A DNA stretch of 62,929 nt. Origin: Sphaerochaeta sp. (GTDB lineage Bacteria; Spirochaetota; Spirochaetia; Sphaerochaetales; Sphaerochaetaceae). Positions 17,780 through 29,716 of the stretch are shown here, piece by piece. The stretch lies in the NCBI GenBank assembly GCA_018399495.1, contig JAGYOG010000012.1:1-62929 (forward strand), in the 5' to 3' direction. The notes under the pieces are model-generated. The model ran no database searches, was not told the DNA's origin, and saw nothing but the letters and a program-made list of their open reading frames with translations. Position numbers and translations under genes: made by a program. How positions within the stretch are numbered: position 1 is the stretch's first letter; every line of letters starts with the position of its first letter.

Positions 17780-17908
17780 CGTTTCTCATCTCATGTAAGG
17801 GAGTTAAAAGAAGCAATTTCTTCTCTGCCATTCATGGTACGTGCCTTCCTTGAGGAGAGCAAGCACATTGGCTACCTTTCCCACTCAACAAACAAGTCCA
17901 GAGATGCC

Positions 17909-18766
17909 TTAGAGTAGTTTCTTGTTCCCCTTGGTGAGATTAACCACCGCAAAAATGGAAGTTCCAAGGATGAGCAGGAACGAGATGGCATTGATCACCG
18001 GGGTGGAACCATCACGTACTTGCATGTACATGTTTATGGGTAGGGTGGCCTGTGAACCTACGAGGAAAATCGTGGTGTTGAAGTTCTCGAAGGACATAAG
18101 GAATGCCATTGCAGCTCCCCCGATTATTGATGGCCTGAGATATTTCAAGGTAATGAACCAGAGCACCTCTGCCTTGTTCGCTCCCAGGTTGTAGGCAGCT
18201 TCTTCCAAGGTGTGGTCAAACTTCTTCAATCTGGCAGAAACAACCAGCGCAACAATGGTTGAAATGAACGAGGATTGGCCGAGCACCACCAAAGGAAACC
18301 CAGGGCCAAGAAACGAAACGTAGATACCCAGATGATCCTCGATGAACAGCCCTATTGTGTTGGAAAACATCAGGATTGAGATTCCCAAGATGACTCCAGG
18401 AATAACCAAGGGGGCTATCATGAGGAAGTAGAGTGCGTTCTTGAACCGGAAGTTTTCCTGCTCAAAGAGAAATGCCGCACAGGTGCCCAGGAACGTAGAG
18501 ACTATCATGACTGCAACTGCTACCTTGAATGAAGTGAAAAGACTCCTCAAGTTGGTCTGGTCATGGAAGATTCCATATTTTTCCGGTCCGTTTCCGAAGA
18601 ACCAGTCAAGCGTGAATCCTTGCCAAGGAAGAGAAGGATACATGGAGTCATTGAATGCAAGGATCATCGTTACAACCAGTGGAGCGAAGAGAAAAATAAA
18701 ATACAGGATGATGAAGAGGGTGAATCCTCCACGATATTTCTTTGAGGAAGGTAAGCTTCTGATCAT
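17909..18766 (-). CDS. potC: Spermidine/putrescine ABC transporter permease PotC-like
   Basis: This 285-aa inner-membrane permease has six predicted helices and the cytoplasmic EAA loop 'EEAAYNLGANKAEVLWFITLKYLRP' that docks on the ATPase. RBS AAGGAGGTGG overlaps the end of potB, and the genes overlap by 4 bp. It is the last gene of a minus-strand potD-potA-potB-potC run. Polyamine specificity is inferred from the whole set; other PotC-like permeases carry different cargo. Confidence 0.85.
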   Translation of the reverse strand: MIRSLPSSKKYRGGFTLFIILYFIFLFAPLVVTMILAFNDSMYPSLPWQGFTLDWFFGNGPEKYGIFHDQTNLRSLFTSFKVAVAVMIVSTFLGTCAAFLFEQENFRFKNALYFLMIAPLVIPGVILGISILMFSNTIGLFIEDHLGIYVSFLGPGFPLVVLGQSSFISTIVALVVSARLKKFDHTLEEAAYNLGANKAEVLWFITLKYLRPSIIGGAAMAFLMSFENFNTTIFLVGSQATLPINMYMQVRDGSTPVINAISFLLILGTSIFAVVNLTKGNKKLL

Positions 18767-19620
18767 TTTACCACCTCCTTCAGGTTCTGTTTGGTGAGTT
18801 TGAGAAGAACCCAGATAATGAGCGAGGAGAGGGCCAAGAGCAGGAACCCAAAGGCAGCCCCCTGATTCCAGTTAAAATAGAGAATTATCTGGTTGTATAT
18901 CTGCTCGGTAAACCAGAGAGAGTTCTTGCCACCCATCAGGTTTGGGGTTAGGTAGCTTCCCAGAACCAACATAAATACGATGATTCCTCCATTGACGAGC
19001 CCAGAGGCGCAGTGAGGAATAATGATGGTTCTCCAGATGGATATCTTTGATGCTCCTAGGTCATAGGCAGCCTCGATAAGAGCATTATCCAAGTCATCCA
19101 TGACGCCTAGGACAGGGACCACCATGAAGAGCATACTGGTGTATACCAGTCCCATGATCATGGTGATGTCATTGTAGAGCATCTCAACAGGCTCTTTGAA
19201 CAGACCTATGGAAACAAAGAAATGGTTAAGTATCCCGCTTTCCCTGAGTAAGATCATCCACCCATAGACACGGATCAGTTCACTGACCCAGAAAGGGACC
19301 AGAATGAGGATCATCAGTGCACCGGTCATTCGCCCTCTCGCTATTTTGGAGATATAGAATGAAACCGGGAGAGAAATGACCATAACCAGGAATGTAACAA
19401 TAATCGAATATCCTGCAGTACGTACAAAGGTGAGCCAGTAAATTGGCTCCTTGAAAAAGGCTAGATAGTTGTCCAAGGTGAATTTACCAGTATTTGCCTT
19501 GGAGAAAGAGAGCCTCAGCAGCTCAAGATGGGGTAGTACTATCAAGAGAAAGAGCCACAGAACGACGGGCAGGAAAAAGAAGAGAAAACCCCATTTAATA
19601 TGTTGTCTATTCTTCATCAT
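18763..19620 (-). CDS. potB: Spermidine/putrescine ABC transporter permease PotB-like
   Basis: This 285-aa permease begins [11 protein letters not shown], followed by about six helices and the EAA loop '[21 protein letters not shown]'. The ATG at 19620 overlaps the last codons of potA by 14 bp, as is common in pot operons. It overlaps potC by 4 bp. The frame is intact, in contrast to potA and potD upstream. Confidence 0.85.
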   Translation of the reverse strand: MMKNRQHIKWGFLFFFLPVVLWLFLLIVLPHLELLRLSFSKANTGKFTLDNYLAFFKEPIYWLTFVRTAGYSIIVTFLVMVISLPVSFYISKIARGRMTGALMILILVPFWVSELIRVYGWMILLRESGILNHFFVSIGLFKEPVEMLYNDITMIMGLVYTSMLFMVVPVLGVMDDLDNALIEAAYDLGASKISIWRTIIIPHCASGLVNGGIIVFMLVLGSYLTPNLMGGKNSLWFTEQIYNQIILYFNWNQGAAFGFLLLALSSLIIWVLLKLTKQNLKEVVK

Positions 19621-20706
19621 ATAACTTCCAATCACTGCGCTTGAAGCAGACGGTTTTATTCAGATCCCAACCAACCTGTATGCGATCTTTTGAACGGATA
19701 TGGTCATACTCCCTTGTCTGGGGAAGCGCAATCACCAATTCCTCTTCAGTTCCCAAAGGTTTTACCAGGAGCCGGCTGTTTCCTCCATCAAAGAGAATTG
19801 AGGTAACTTCAACGGGAAGGCTTTGGAAGTTCTCCCTCCCCTCCCCAGGATTGATAATCACAGCCTCCGGGCGAATAAAGAGATCATATTCCTCATTTTC
19901 GTTTGTGGTTTCAAATCTCTGGGCTAGGCGAAAATCATATCTGTCAGCATAACGGGCTATGGTATTTCCACTCTCATCAGCGTGAAGCTTAACTCGTAGC
20001 TTGTTGTTGTTTCCCACAAACTGGGCAACAAACGAGGACTTGGGTTCGTGGTAGAGCTCCTGGGGTGTCCCTATCTGTTCAAAATGTCCGTTGTTCATGA
20101 CTGCAACCCTGTCACTCATGACCATGGCTTCGCTCTGGTCATGGGTAATGTAGACAAAGGTTGTTCCGACTTGGGATTGAAGGTTCTTCAGTTCGACCTT
20201 CATATGTTCACGGTCTTGGCATCGAGTGCACTCAAGGGTCTATCAAGCAAGAGTACTGTAGGTTCCATGATCGTACATCGTGCGATTGCAATACGTTGTT
20301 TCTGCCCACCAGAGAGTTGGCTAATCTGCTTTTTCCTGATTCAGGAAGACTGACCTTTCCAACAATTCCCGTACTTTCTTATCTTACACCGGGGCCTTTT
20401 TTCCCGTCTACGTGTAGTCCGAAAGCAATGTTCTCATGCACATTCATCATGGGGAAAAGTGCGAGACTCTGAAATACTAGATTAACTGGTTTATTGGGGT
20501 AACTCCATCCATGTTTTTTCCTGTTGAAGAGAGTATTCCCCCGTCAGTTTGTAAAATCCTGCTATCATTCGTAAGAGTGTAGTTTTTCCACAGCCTGACG
20601 GGCCTTAAAATCGAAAAGAACTTTCCGTCCTCACTTCGAATGAGACCTGATCAACTGCAGTGAAATCACCAAACGGTGACCTTTTGTACTGAGAGCGCAT
20701 ATCCAT
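19607..20706 (-). pseudogene. potA: Polyamine ABC transporter ATP-binding protein PotA, frameshifted
   Basis: The C-terminal 198 residues are intact and show '[20 protein letters not shown]' (switch region) and a TOBE-type regulatory domain. The N-terminal part, from the ATG at 20706, is readable only by changing frame: 'GPSGCGKTTLLRMIAG' (Walker A), '[14 protein letters not shown]' (signature) and '[14 protein letters not shown]' (Walker B region; Asp-Arg-Pro where Asp-Glu-Pro is normal). At least three or four frame changes occur between 20200 and 20640. Either the gene is dead or the sequence is faulty from here leftwards in the transcript. Confidence 0.8.
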
Positions 20707-20767
20707 AGTGTTGTTTACCTGATGATGCCAATAGCTGTAGTGAAACAGCTTGTTGGCAATACTTTGA

Positions 20768-21850
20768 TCATTTCGCTAGCGAGCAGCTCTTTACCTTGTC
20801 GAGGGTCTTTCCTTCCATCTCTTCGATTCCTGCCGACGGTAGATACCAGTTGATGTTGGCCAGTACCTCAGGAGGTAGACCACGGGTAAAGTTTGGCCTT
20901 TGATCTCTGGATCAAGATAATTCACAGCGTCCTTGGATGCTGGTCCATAGGTTTCTCGGTTGGTGAAGAATGCAGCGTTCTCAGGCTCCATCATGAAATT
21001 GATGTAGGCGTATGCTGCACTGTTCTCACTCTTTGCGGGATGGCGAAGGTATCAACCCAAGCAAGAGATCCACTGGTTGGTGCGATGTAGTCAATGTTTG
21101 GGTTTTCAGCGTGAAGCTTCCAGCCGGCTTGCTCCCATGCTGATGCTGCCCAGACCTCTTCCGAGCGGAGCGATTGCAACAGCTGGTCTCCATTATCCCA
21201 ATAGGTTTTTACTGAAGGTTTGCTAGCGATGAGTACTTTCTCCATTTCATCGAGGAAGTCCGATATGCCTCTCAATGCTGTAGAGCGCGAAGGGATCGTA
21301 GCCGAGAGAATCCCATTCCAATAAGGGTAGGTCTCTTGCTGACGGTAGGATACTCCTGCCCGCATACTTGGGATCGAGAAGGTCCTTGAAGTCCTTCACA
21401 TCTGGGGGCCAAGGCTTTGCTGACAACCAAACCCTCAGTTCCATACACGTGTGGGACTGCATAGATTTTCCGTCCACCAAGAAGGTGTTTTTCTTCACTG
21501 CCTCAAGCAGGGAAGCATCGATCTGCTCGGTATCTATTCTTGCGTAGTCGATGGGCTGGCAGGGGATGGAGTACGCTCTTTAAACGACAGGATGAGATGC
21601 GGTCCTGTAGCTGGGCAAGGTCAAAACCACCACCACGGGTTGCTCTGAGCTTGCTGATCATCTCTTCGTTGTTATTGGAGTGTCACCTCAACTCAGCCGG
21701 TTTTCTCGGTGAATTTATCCAATAGTTCCTGTGGGGCATACCCTGACTATATGGATGATCCGTAGCACGATTCTTAGTCTCGGCTGGCTCAGCAAAGAGT
21801 GCACTGCCCAAAATCGTAAGGACCATAAGAACAAGAACGACTTTCTTCAT
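20768..21850 (-). pseudogene. potD: Polyamine-binding periplasmic protein PotD-like, frameshifted
   Basis: It starts at 21850 after AAAAGGAGAAT with a clear signal peptide (MKKVVLVLMVLTILGSALFA). Downstream, PotD-like pieces appear in changing frames: 'TLAQLQDRI', 'PYTCMELRVWLSAKPWPPDVKDFKDL', 'YWDNGDQLLQSLRSEEVWAASAWEQAGWKLHAENPNIDYIAPTSGSLAWVDTFAIP', and near the C-terminus 'MEPENAAFFTNRETYGPASKDAV'. These are the substrate-lobe segments of spermidine/putrescine-binding proteins. Several single-base gains and losses break it. Its place before potA gives an unusual D-A-B-C order. Confidence 0.8.
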
Positions 21851-22299
21851 ACAGAATTCTCCTTTTGGAATTATTGAGGTACGTACTGCCAACTACAACT
21901 AGGTGTCCATCTATCTTCTTTTACAGTTTGCACCTCATAATTATCGTAGGTCTTGGTTATCTAAAGTCAATTCCAATCTAGGAAAGGTGAATTTGTTAAT
22001 ATAAAAGTTGTGTTTAGAATTCTTATGAAATGTGAAATACGTACGAACGTATTACTAATAAAATCTCAAAGCATATGGAGAAAGGCACTTTCATGCTGTA
22101 GAGCCATATATTCGTTGGTATACATGCAAGAGGTGGAAAGGGGTGTGTTTTTATGATAAGGGGGCGAATGTAGCAGCGTCTTCTCTTGTGTTGCTCGGTC
22201 TGAAAGTTCTTCCATTGGGTTTGTACGTTGTTGTTGTACTCAATTCAGGTCCCGTCTCGCAAACTGTACCATTCTTGATTGCTATCTTGAGGCCTTCAT
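21851..22299. other. Non-coding stretch upstream of potD
   Basis: No gene could be supported. It would hold the potD promoter. A perfect AATACGT-ACGA-ACGTATT inverted repeat lies at 22036-22053, about 190 bp before the potD start, and could be a regulator site. The right part may be the decayed C-terminal coding end of the acetyltransferase-like gene that follows. Confidence 0.4.
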
Positions 22300-23260
22300 G
22301 CAGGATGATTGCATTCTACTCCTCTGCCCAAATATTCGGGCTTTACGGCAATAAGATACATGTCCAGTATGTCAAGTGCTTTCGCATGGCCCGAAGAATC
22401 CTGATAAAAACCGAGGAGGAAACAGGGTGCCCATGTGGGATTTCTGCATTGCCCGAGAGAGGGAAGGGGCCATGATGCTAAAGCTCTATGACTGAGCCAG
22501 CTGCGTCCACAACAACATGGATGTACTTCCAAGACTACCAAAACTTAGAAACTGTTTGATGGCAGTTGATCTGCCCACCAGAGCGGACAGAACTATGTAG
22601 AGTTTCGCAAATGAGTCATCACATATGGAACATCTGATGCGCATAGGGAAGAATCTCTTTTTGCTGGGTAAAGGAGAGCAGGCGATAGCCGTGCCTCTTT
22701 GTGCTATTTCACTGATCCTCTCGATTCTTGGATCACCTTTTCTGGCACAAAGACTTTGTATTCAACCCAGTCGACATCTTTGATGAATCCTAGCTGCTGG
22801 TAAAGTGATGGCAGTAGGGATGATTATACAACGTACGAACATGCTCAGCTGGTTTGAACCCTTCTACCAATAGACCTTGCTTATCGAGGTCTGAGAAGCC
22901 AATGGGGCCAATAATGGCATCTTATTCCCTTTTCTTTGCCCCATGAGAATGGTCTTTTTCAAAGAGTAGTCTGCTTACCTCAATATCATCGATTACGTCG
23001 TAGCGGGTGAACCGCATGTAATTTCTCTGTTGAGCCTTGTTCAATTTGTGGTTGATCAAGGCTGCAATGCGCCCGACAACCTTTCCTTCCTTTTTTGCAA
23101 GAAAGGCCACAGAATCAACATATTCGAATGCAGGATTCTTCTTGGGATTAGTTCAAACTTTCTTCATCGAACACCAAGGCAGGGCACGTAGTAAGGGTTG
23201 TCTTTATAGAGTTGATTCGGGACCAAAGAATTGGTTCCTAACTATGTTTCGAGGAGACTG
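22300..23260 (-). pseudogene. YghO-like GNAT-fold protein, frameshifted
   Basis: The best-preserved stretch (23110-22945) reads 'VAFLAKKEGKVVGRIAALINHK' and then 'YMRFTRYDVIDDIEVSRLLFEK'. Before it, in another frame, is 'PKKNPAFEYVDS', and after it 'GPIGFSDLDKQGLLVEGFKPAEHV', 'YNHPYY' and 'DVDWVEYKVFVPEK'. That order matches the YghO/COG-type N-acetyltransferase-like family of about 370 aa, whose function is not established. Multiple frame changes prevent translation as written. Boundaries are approximate. Confidence 0.65.
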
Positions 23261-23503
23261 AAATGGATAGTAAGATAGACCTCCTCCTTGTATTTTGGTT
23301 ATTATACCGCATTTATCGATGGACGTAACTAAATTTGGAGCATAGTATTTTTAATATTTTCCAAATATGTATCGATTCCGAGTTTTCAAAGTGAAAGATT
23401 TCAGCCGCACTACTTTTGTCACACTGTAAACGGTGTCTTCTGAGGCTGTTTGTTATAATTTGTCTCTGAATATTCTTGCTATAAGGGAGATGAAAATGGA
23501 AAC

Positions 23504-24177
23504 ATGCGTACTGACAATTATGATAAGGTTTTTCTCTTGGAAACGATGATGGGGCCGAATGCAATGAGGCTTATGGAAGAACTGGCAAGTTTTCTTCCCA
23601 TAGCTCCGAGAATGCGTATTCTGACCTGTAGTTGCGGAATGGGAATTTCATCCATTCTGCTTGCAGAAAAATATGATGTGACCGTGTTTGCTGCTGATTT
23701 GTGGGTTGCCCTGGTGAAACAAGCAAACGCTTTGGCTGAGTGAGGACTTGATACAAAGATATTTCCTTCCTAGTGTGGATGCAACAAAAGACCTTTGCTC
23801 ATGATTACTTCGACATGATCATTAGCGTGGACTCCTATCAGTACTTTGGCACGAATGAAAGTAGAATAGTTTATGAAACTTCTGCCTCGTGAAAGGATGG
23901 TTATATTATGGTTGCTGTCTTTATTTTTAATCAAGATTTGATGGAAAATTACCGGAGGAAGTGCAACCCTTCTGGAGCCAGTGATTGGTATTTTTATTCT
24001 TCTGTGGCGAGCACTCTGGGAAAAGAACCCGACTATGATACCATCAGAAATGACTCTCATGCAAGCAAGCCTTAGATGGCTGGATTCCCAAACCCCTACG
24101 CCAAACAAGATCTTATGATGGAAGCAGGGGTAGGCAAGTATTTCAATATCATTCAAATGGTCGGCAAGAGACGTTAA
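23504..24177 (+). pseudogene. Class I SAM-dependent methyltransferase, frameshifted
   Basis: The first 80 codons are open: 'NYDKVFLLETMMGPNAMRLMEELASFLP', then the SAM-binding region 'MRIL..SCGMGISSILLAEKYDVTVFAADLW' (motif I with an acidic residue closing strand 2). Later pieces in other frames read 'AHDYFDMIISVDSYQYFG' (motif around the catalytic face) and 'GKYFNIIQMVGKRR' before a TAA at 24175-24177. The family methylates small molecules; substrate unknown. An ATG at 23495 is an alternative start. Confidence 0.65.
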
Positions 24178-24459
24178 TACTTCCTCATAGAAACGGGTGC
24201 GTCTTAATACTGCATCTTGGAAAACTACGTCCCCTTCCCAAACATGAAGCAGAACACTCTTTAGATACTAAGCACCCTGTTGACGTACCTCAGGAGCCAA
24301 GCTTGTGCCTGAAGGGGATCTTGAGCCACGGGGTCTGGAGGCCGTAGTGAATACCAACTGAAAATATGGATGATGAACAGTCGTAATAATTGTATATAAT
24401 GGAACAAGAAAAAAGGGTATGATGGTAAAATATTCGTGCTTGAAAATTCTTTCCATGAT

Positions 24460-25223
24460 TGATTGACCTCTATGGGCCATACAGCCCAAGTCCTTATAAT
24501 CACATATACCGGTTCCATGCTGCAGCTTGCCCTGACCTTAAGTTCCCGAAACGTTTTGCATCCTTCCAAGAATCTCAGGTTTGATATCCAGTGCATGATG
24601 GGCTGGAAATACCCGTCTAACCGGTAAATGCGGCAATTTTTTTCAATTGAAGCCAAATAAGCTTGTGATCGGTGGAGGGTAATGCTTTTGAACAAGGTAT
24701 CCATATAAACCAGGCTTCCTGTGAACAGCATTCTATCCTCTTCCAGAAGCACATATGCCCGGAGCGTGTCCTGCTGTGTGTAATACCTTGATGATCCGGC
24801 TGACTGAGGTCGATGTCATCACCATCGTCAAGAATGTGGGTAGGGAAACCTCGAAAGAACTCATAAGTATTCACATCATATCGGCAGGGGCATCACAGTT
24901 AACCATCACCATTTCTTTGATTTGCTCTATGGAGAGGGGAATCTGTTCAGCCAGTGTAGCTCGTCCTTATATAAAAATCTCAAATATCGCGCCCTCGATA
25001 TGGTCCCAATGGATAGGTAGCAACTGCAATGATTGGCTTGTTCGTTAGTTTCATAACCTCATCGTGATATTGCAGATACTCCAATCCGGTGTCTATAAGT
25101 AGGCTATATTCGGTGCCGTTGAGAAGATAATACCTGGGTTTCTTCCCAGTGTCGGTATTCACTGATTATGTATGTATCGTCATCAACCGTGTCGATAGTG
25201 AACCAATCGCCTATCACCTCCAT
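24460..25223 (-). pseudogene. Metallo-beta-lactamase-fold hydrolase, frameshifted
   Basis: From about 25223 on the minus strand the frames give 'VIGDWFTIDTVDDDTYIISEY', 'YLLNGTEYSLLIDTGL', 'HDEVMKLTNKPIIAVATH', then 'NTYEFFRGFPTHILDDGDDIDLS', 'GHAPGHMCF', 'LFTG.LVYMDTLF' and a C-terminal 'LKV..GKLQHGTGI' type end. This order matches MBL-fold hydrolases of the RNaseZ/glyoxalase II-like class, with zinc ligands in the T-H and APGH segments. Many indels break it, so the HxHxDH motif cannot be read directly. Confidence 0.6.
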
Positions 25224-25329
25224 GTCTTGAATTGCTGAATGCCAAAACAAGATTCTTTTTCATACGAAAAGGAAAATGTACATAGAATGTCTTCAATTTT
25301 CGATGTTTAGAAATTTCTCACAGTATACC

Positions 25330-25838
25330 TTAGCTCAACCAATTACTTACCCATCCTTTGGACGGATGAGCTGTAGATGAGGGTTGAGAACCAAAGAGGA
25401 AACAATGGTTTTCCGTTCCCATCGTTGTTAACCCATGATGAGTTCACTCAATAGACCTGCGTCATAGAATTGTCCTGCCAGATCCCCTCCTACCCACAAT
25501 CCAGATGTTTGTTACCAGCCAACCGTATGGTTGCAATGAATTGGGGTTACATCACCCGGACAAATGTAATATCCGCACCTTATATTGACAACCAGATTCG
25601 ATTTTACATTCTTACCATGGACGGCAATGGTGCTGGTTCAATATACTGAAGAGAAGACTGGATTGACCTTATTTCTGATCACTCGAACACTCGATGATAT
25701 TATTACCGCAGGACTGAATGAGACAAGGAGATCCAGGTTTGGCACACCTCCCGGATTCCTGATGAAGCAGTTCTGTTCTCGAAGCTTTCGCTGAAGGTTC
25801 CCGGCAAAGTTCTAGAAGTTGGAATCGAGAGCGAAAAA
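25330..25838 (+). pseudogene. Unidentified gene remnant
   Basis: Pieces of plausible protein occur in alternating plus-strand frames: 'ISAPYIDNQIRFYILTMDGNGAG', 'DLISDHSNTR', 'VWHTSRIPDEAVLFSKLSLKVPGKVLEVGIESEK' before a TAA near 25838. I could not assign a family. The composition is coding-like, and the indel pattern is the same as in the flanking genes. Confidence 0.35.
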
Positions 25839-26056
25839 TAAACAGATGTAGGTAGATTAGGCAGGGGCTAATTTATTTCTATTGATATGGATTAGCTTTG
25901 ATTGAAGTCTTTGACAGAGGCTGATGCAAAAATGAAACATGTAAAACCACTCCGCTATGCGGGTGCAGAAACGGTTCTTGTTATACAAAAGCACTCTCCT
26001 TCGTGCTAGGATTTTAGAGTTCAGCCCAAAGATCATAAGGAAAAGGTGAGTGAAAC

Positions 26057-26440
26057 ATGGCAACTATGAAAATTTTGGCCCACCACGGAATGGATGTGCA
26101 ACATCACATTGTGTTTACGCCAAAGCATTAGGAGAAAGGCAATTTAATATCAATACAGAAGCGTGTTGGGCAGGTTCTGCGTTCGCTGTACGGATATAAA
26201 GGAGTGGAACTGATAGAAGGGCACCCTAAGGGCAATAGTACACTGATGATGCTCGACAAGCATGCAAATTTGAAATTACAAGTTTGGCAATCTGTGATTT
26301 TGGTTGAATGGTTCTATGTGAGTACCGTGGGGTTGGAATGAAGCGACCATCGCTAAGAACATACGCGAGCAGGAGTGATGACATCATGCAAGATAAGCTA
26401 AGCGTACCAGAGTATGAAGACCTTTGAGGGTAGCAGCACA
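26057..26440 (+). pseudogene. IS200/IS605-family TnpA remnant
   Basis: Scattered frames read 'HCVYAKAL' (family: HIVFAPKYR), 'LRSLYGYKGVELIEGHPK', 'MLDKHANLKLQVWQSVILVEWFYVSTVGWNEATIAKNIREQE' and 'DIMQDKLSVPEYEDP'. This matches the HUH/Y1 transposase TnpA of IS200, a small enzyme that moves single-stranded DNA. The HUH segment between 26150 and 26250 appears shortened. No partner tnpB is present. Confidence 0.65.
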
Positions 26441-26639
26441 TGGTTGCCCTTGAGGAGCGGCCAAAGGGAAGGCTATAGGCCGAAACATAAGAAGCCATTT
26501 TTCCTTTATAATGAGTTCTATACAATAATATACTTCCAGTCCGTACTGTGTTAATGTTTACCTATAACTTAGGGGGATTGGAAGGAGGGCACATATAGAT
26601 TTTATACAATTTTCATGACAAATGAATCATGTAGAACCC

Positions 26640-27929
26640 GATGATTTCATCTGGTTTTATAGATGATAAAAGTATTGATGAAAACACGAATATCCTTTCT
26701 TCTTATATTTCTTCAAGAATAAAATAAAATGAAAAATGTTTTATATTTGCAATGAGTCTGAAATAGACTTAAATTCCTCCAAAGACTTCAACTTTCAATA
26801 GATGTAGAGAGCTCACTAATTCTGGACAATTATCTATCTTGAATAAAGAAGAAGCGTACTCAAAAGAGGAACCTTTGTACCTGGAAAAATGATAGCTTTA
26901 TTAAAAAAACACTAACACAAGATGCAATAAAAGAGGGGTATAGTGTGCTTTCAGTAACTGGCGAAATTAGTTAAATGTCTTAGATTATGAAGATGGTTTT
27001 GAAAGAATTATGGAATATGAGTATCTCCTAAATAAAGAAATTTTTTGGAGAATATCCAGTCTCCGCAATCTGTAGATACAATATAAACAAGTTTTCTAGT
27101 AAGATGATTAAAAATATCATTGAGGTTCACCCAATTGTTATATGGAATAATCAAGTCCATGAAAATCCATTTCATATTTTGATGTAGTAAATAATGAAAG
27201 ACGTAGATATTACAAGATTTGTTGAGGAAAATGCTAAAAGCTATAATGGAATCTACTCATGTGAAAAGTCGATTCCAAGAGGAAATTGAGATACAAAAAC
27301 AAATATAACAAACTTCAATTAAATGTATTAGAAGGCAGATTTGCTTTCGTTGACTGGATTACTTGAAATTCATGATACATATACAAGAAAACCATAGTCA
27401 AAACGTTGCGAATATTGCAAAAAAAATTGCCACTGCGATGAATTTTGCTAAGACTGAATATTATTCAATATATTACGCCGATTAGTTCGCGATATTGGCA
27501 AAGTTTTAATACCAAAAGAGATAATAAATAAAAATGGAAGATTAACCACTGCTGAGTATGAAATAGTTAAGAAACATCCATGTGAATGCCTATAAAGCAC
27601 TAGTTAATGCTGGAGGAGTTGAAATCCTTATAGCAAAAATATTTAGAGCATCACGAACGTTGGGACGGACAGGGTTATCCAAATTCAATTGTAGATGGAC
27701 TGTATAGAGCTATGAATTCTTTGTGATTAGCAGATTCTTACATGCTATGACTTCTGAGCGTCCACATCGTAAAGCTTTACAAAAAATGAGGCTATTGCTG
27801 AAATTCATAAAAATGCAGGAACACAAATTCGACCCAAACATTACAAGAATTGCGATAGAAAAGATTTTCAATTTTTCTGTAATTATTGAAGAATGTAGGA
27901 TTACCTATACTCGTGAATTTTTAAAATAA
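26640..27929 (+). pseudogene. MEDS-domain plus HD-GYP phosphodiesterase, frameshifted
   Basis: The first half reads 'MIALLKKTLTQDAIKEGYSVLSVTGE' and 'FGEYPVSAICRYNINKFSSKMIKNIIEVHPIVIWN', typical of the MEDS (DcmR-like) sensory domain. The second half reads 'NHSQNVANIAKKIATAMN', 'LVRDIGKVLIPKEIINKNGRLT', 'EYEIVKKHP', 'HHERWDGQGYPN' and 'DSYMAMTSERPHRKAL', the HD-GYP domain that degrades cyclic-di-GMP. The combination suggests a soluble sensor lowering c-di-GMP. It is about 10 percent too A-rich compared with its surroundings and broken by many indels. Confidence 0.7.
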
Positions 27930-28038
27930 TCTACTAATAATTTCTAAAGTTTCGTAATTATAATACAAATAGAGGGTTGTATCATATACTTCCTGAGCAA
28001 TTCATAGTATAATCTACCAAGAAGGGAGGGGATTATAT

Positions 28039-29716
28039 ATGCACAGACCTGCAAGAACAGACGGGAAGATCAGCGTCACGTTACATCTGGACAAGGGGCA
28101 CAGGTATGCATCCACCCAGCCTTTACCATAGACCCCGGACACCGGGCGCAAGAAATACAGCAAAGGTCCTTGGGGCCATGTCACCGAGGACCCCAGGTTT
28201 CTCCTCAACTTCAGGTTCAAGAATTCCCCGAGGTGTGGACACCCTCGACTTTCCGTTGAATGGGACATATGGCTGACAAGCTCAGGGAAATGCACAGGAA
28301 GGGCCAGCCCAGCGGGAAGGCCCGCCTATGACGGAAATGACCTCAACCGCCAATATGGTGATATCTGGTTCCTAGAACAGGTTGCTGAGAAGGTGGCCTC
28401 CATATGACTCCGATGTCCGTCTTTGACGGGAAAGGAGATGGTCGATGATGTCCTTACCCTTGCCATCTTCCCCTATATCACCGAATTCAACTACAACCGC
28501 GGGAGCGGTGGCAGCGCATAGCAAAAGTTCTCCAGCAGGGTCCTTTCCCCTGCAGCGGCTCACTCCTGTTCACCCAGAGTTCACCGAGCAGAATAGATGG
28601 TCTGTTCCGCAGGAGGATAGCCATGTTTCAAGGACGATGACATTGTAGCAATTGACCTGACCAGCAAGAGCCTATATGGGGACTCCTTGCCTACATCAGG
28701 TGGGGCAGAGAACAAGGAGGGTGTAGTTTGCACAGACCAACGAGGTCGTCGTCTACAGCCTCATGACCCATATGCCTGTCTACTACAGGTCCTTCCCGGC
28801 AACATGACTCGATGCACGCACCCTTGCCATGATATACAAGGACCTGAGGATGCAGGATTCAGAGACATCCCTGTGATAACAGACAGGGGATATGAGACGA
28901 TGGAGACGCTGAGACATATATCCTCAAGGGCAGGCCTCTGGTCATGTGCACCAAGACATCGCAAAAGGTCGTATCTTCGGTGATCGATTCCCTTGGGGTG
29001 ATGGAGACGGGCCTCAGGCCCGACTGCATGGAACTCGACCTTGAGGTGGGGCTCTACCATTACCAGTGTGACGCGCACATGACATGGTCTCCACATGGCA
29101 CCGTCAAGCCTACCAAGGGTCTAGCTGAACCTGTACCTGATTCCGTGAGAAGAAGCCGGGAATGCATCCATGAGTCTGATGTCATACTGCAACGTCTGAC
29201 CTGGAAAGGCCCTTGAGGATGCTCACTGTCATGATGAGAAGGCGTTCAGATCCGAGTTCCACTACTATGATGTAACTAGCTTGATAGCGATACCAAGAGG
29301 CTGACCGGGTATGCATTGGATAGTTAAGGTGAGCAGGACCATACGCCTTTCAGGCTACATCGCCATCGTCACCTAAGGTAGCCGGTGATGCCAAGGCCAT
29401 ATGGAGACTCTACAAGCTGCGCGATGAGCAGGAGAAGTATTTCAACCAGATGAAGACCCAGATGGTGAGCGACCGCAACTGCAATTTTATCGGAGGAGGG
29501 CTGAGTGAAGGCAGACAGCTCATTGCCTTCGTAGGTCTGATTCTCAGCTCATGGGCACAAAGCATAATCTGGAAAGCTAATCATCTGAAAAGGTAATCCA
29601 CCACTCGAGATCCTGACGAGATGCGCCTTCGATGGCTGCACGAGCACAACCACAAGGTTAAGTTCATCACCCCATTTGTAGGGAACCAACTTGTCATCTG
29701 TGAGGCGTTTGCCTGA
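28039..29716 (+). pseudogene. IS4/IS1634-type DDE transposase, frameshifted
   Basis: It starts MHRPARTDGKI after GGGAGGGG, and ends with a TGA at 29714-29716 (about 560 codons). Order of pieces: 'RKKYSKGPWGHVTEDPRFLLNFRFK', 'VVYSLMTHMPVYY..FPGNM' with 'DARTLAMIYKDL', 'IPVITDRGYETMETL' (a catalytic Asp), 'VMCTKTSQKVVSSVIDSLG', and near the end 'WRLYKLRDEQEKYFNQMKTQM' (catalytic Glu of the Y-x2-R-x3-E type block) and 'RQLIAFVGLILSSW'. This is the DDE layout of IS4-related transposases. Clear terminal inverted repeats were not found. Confidence 0.7.
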
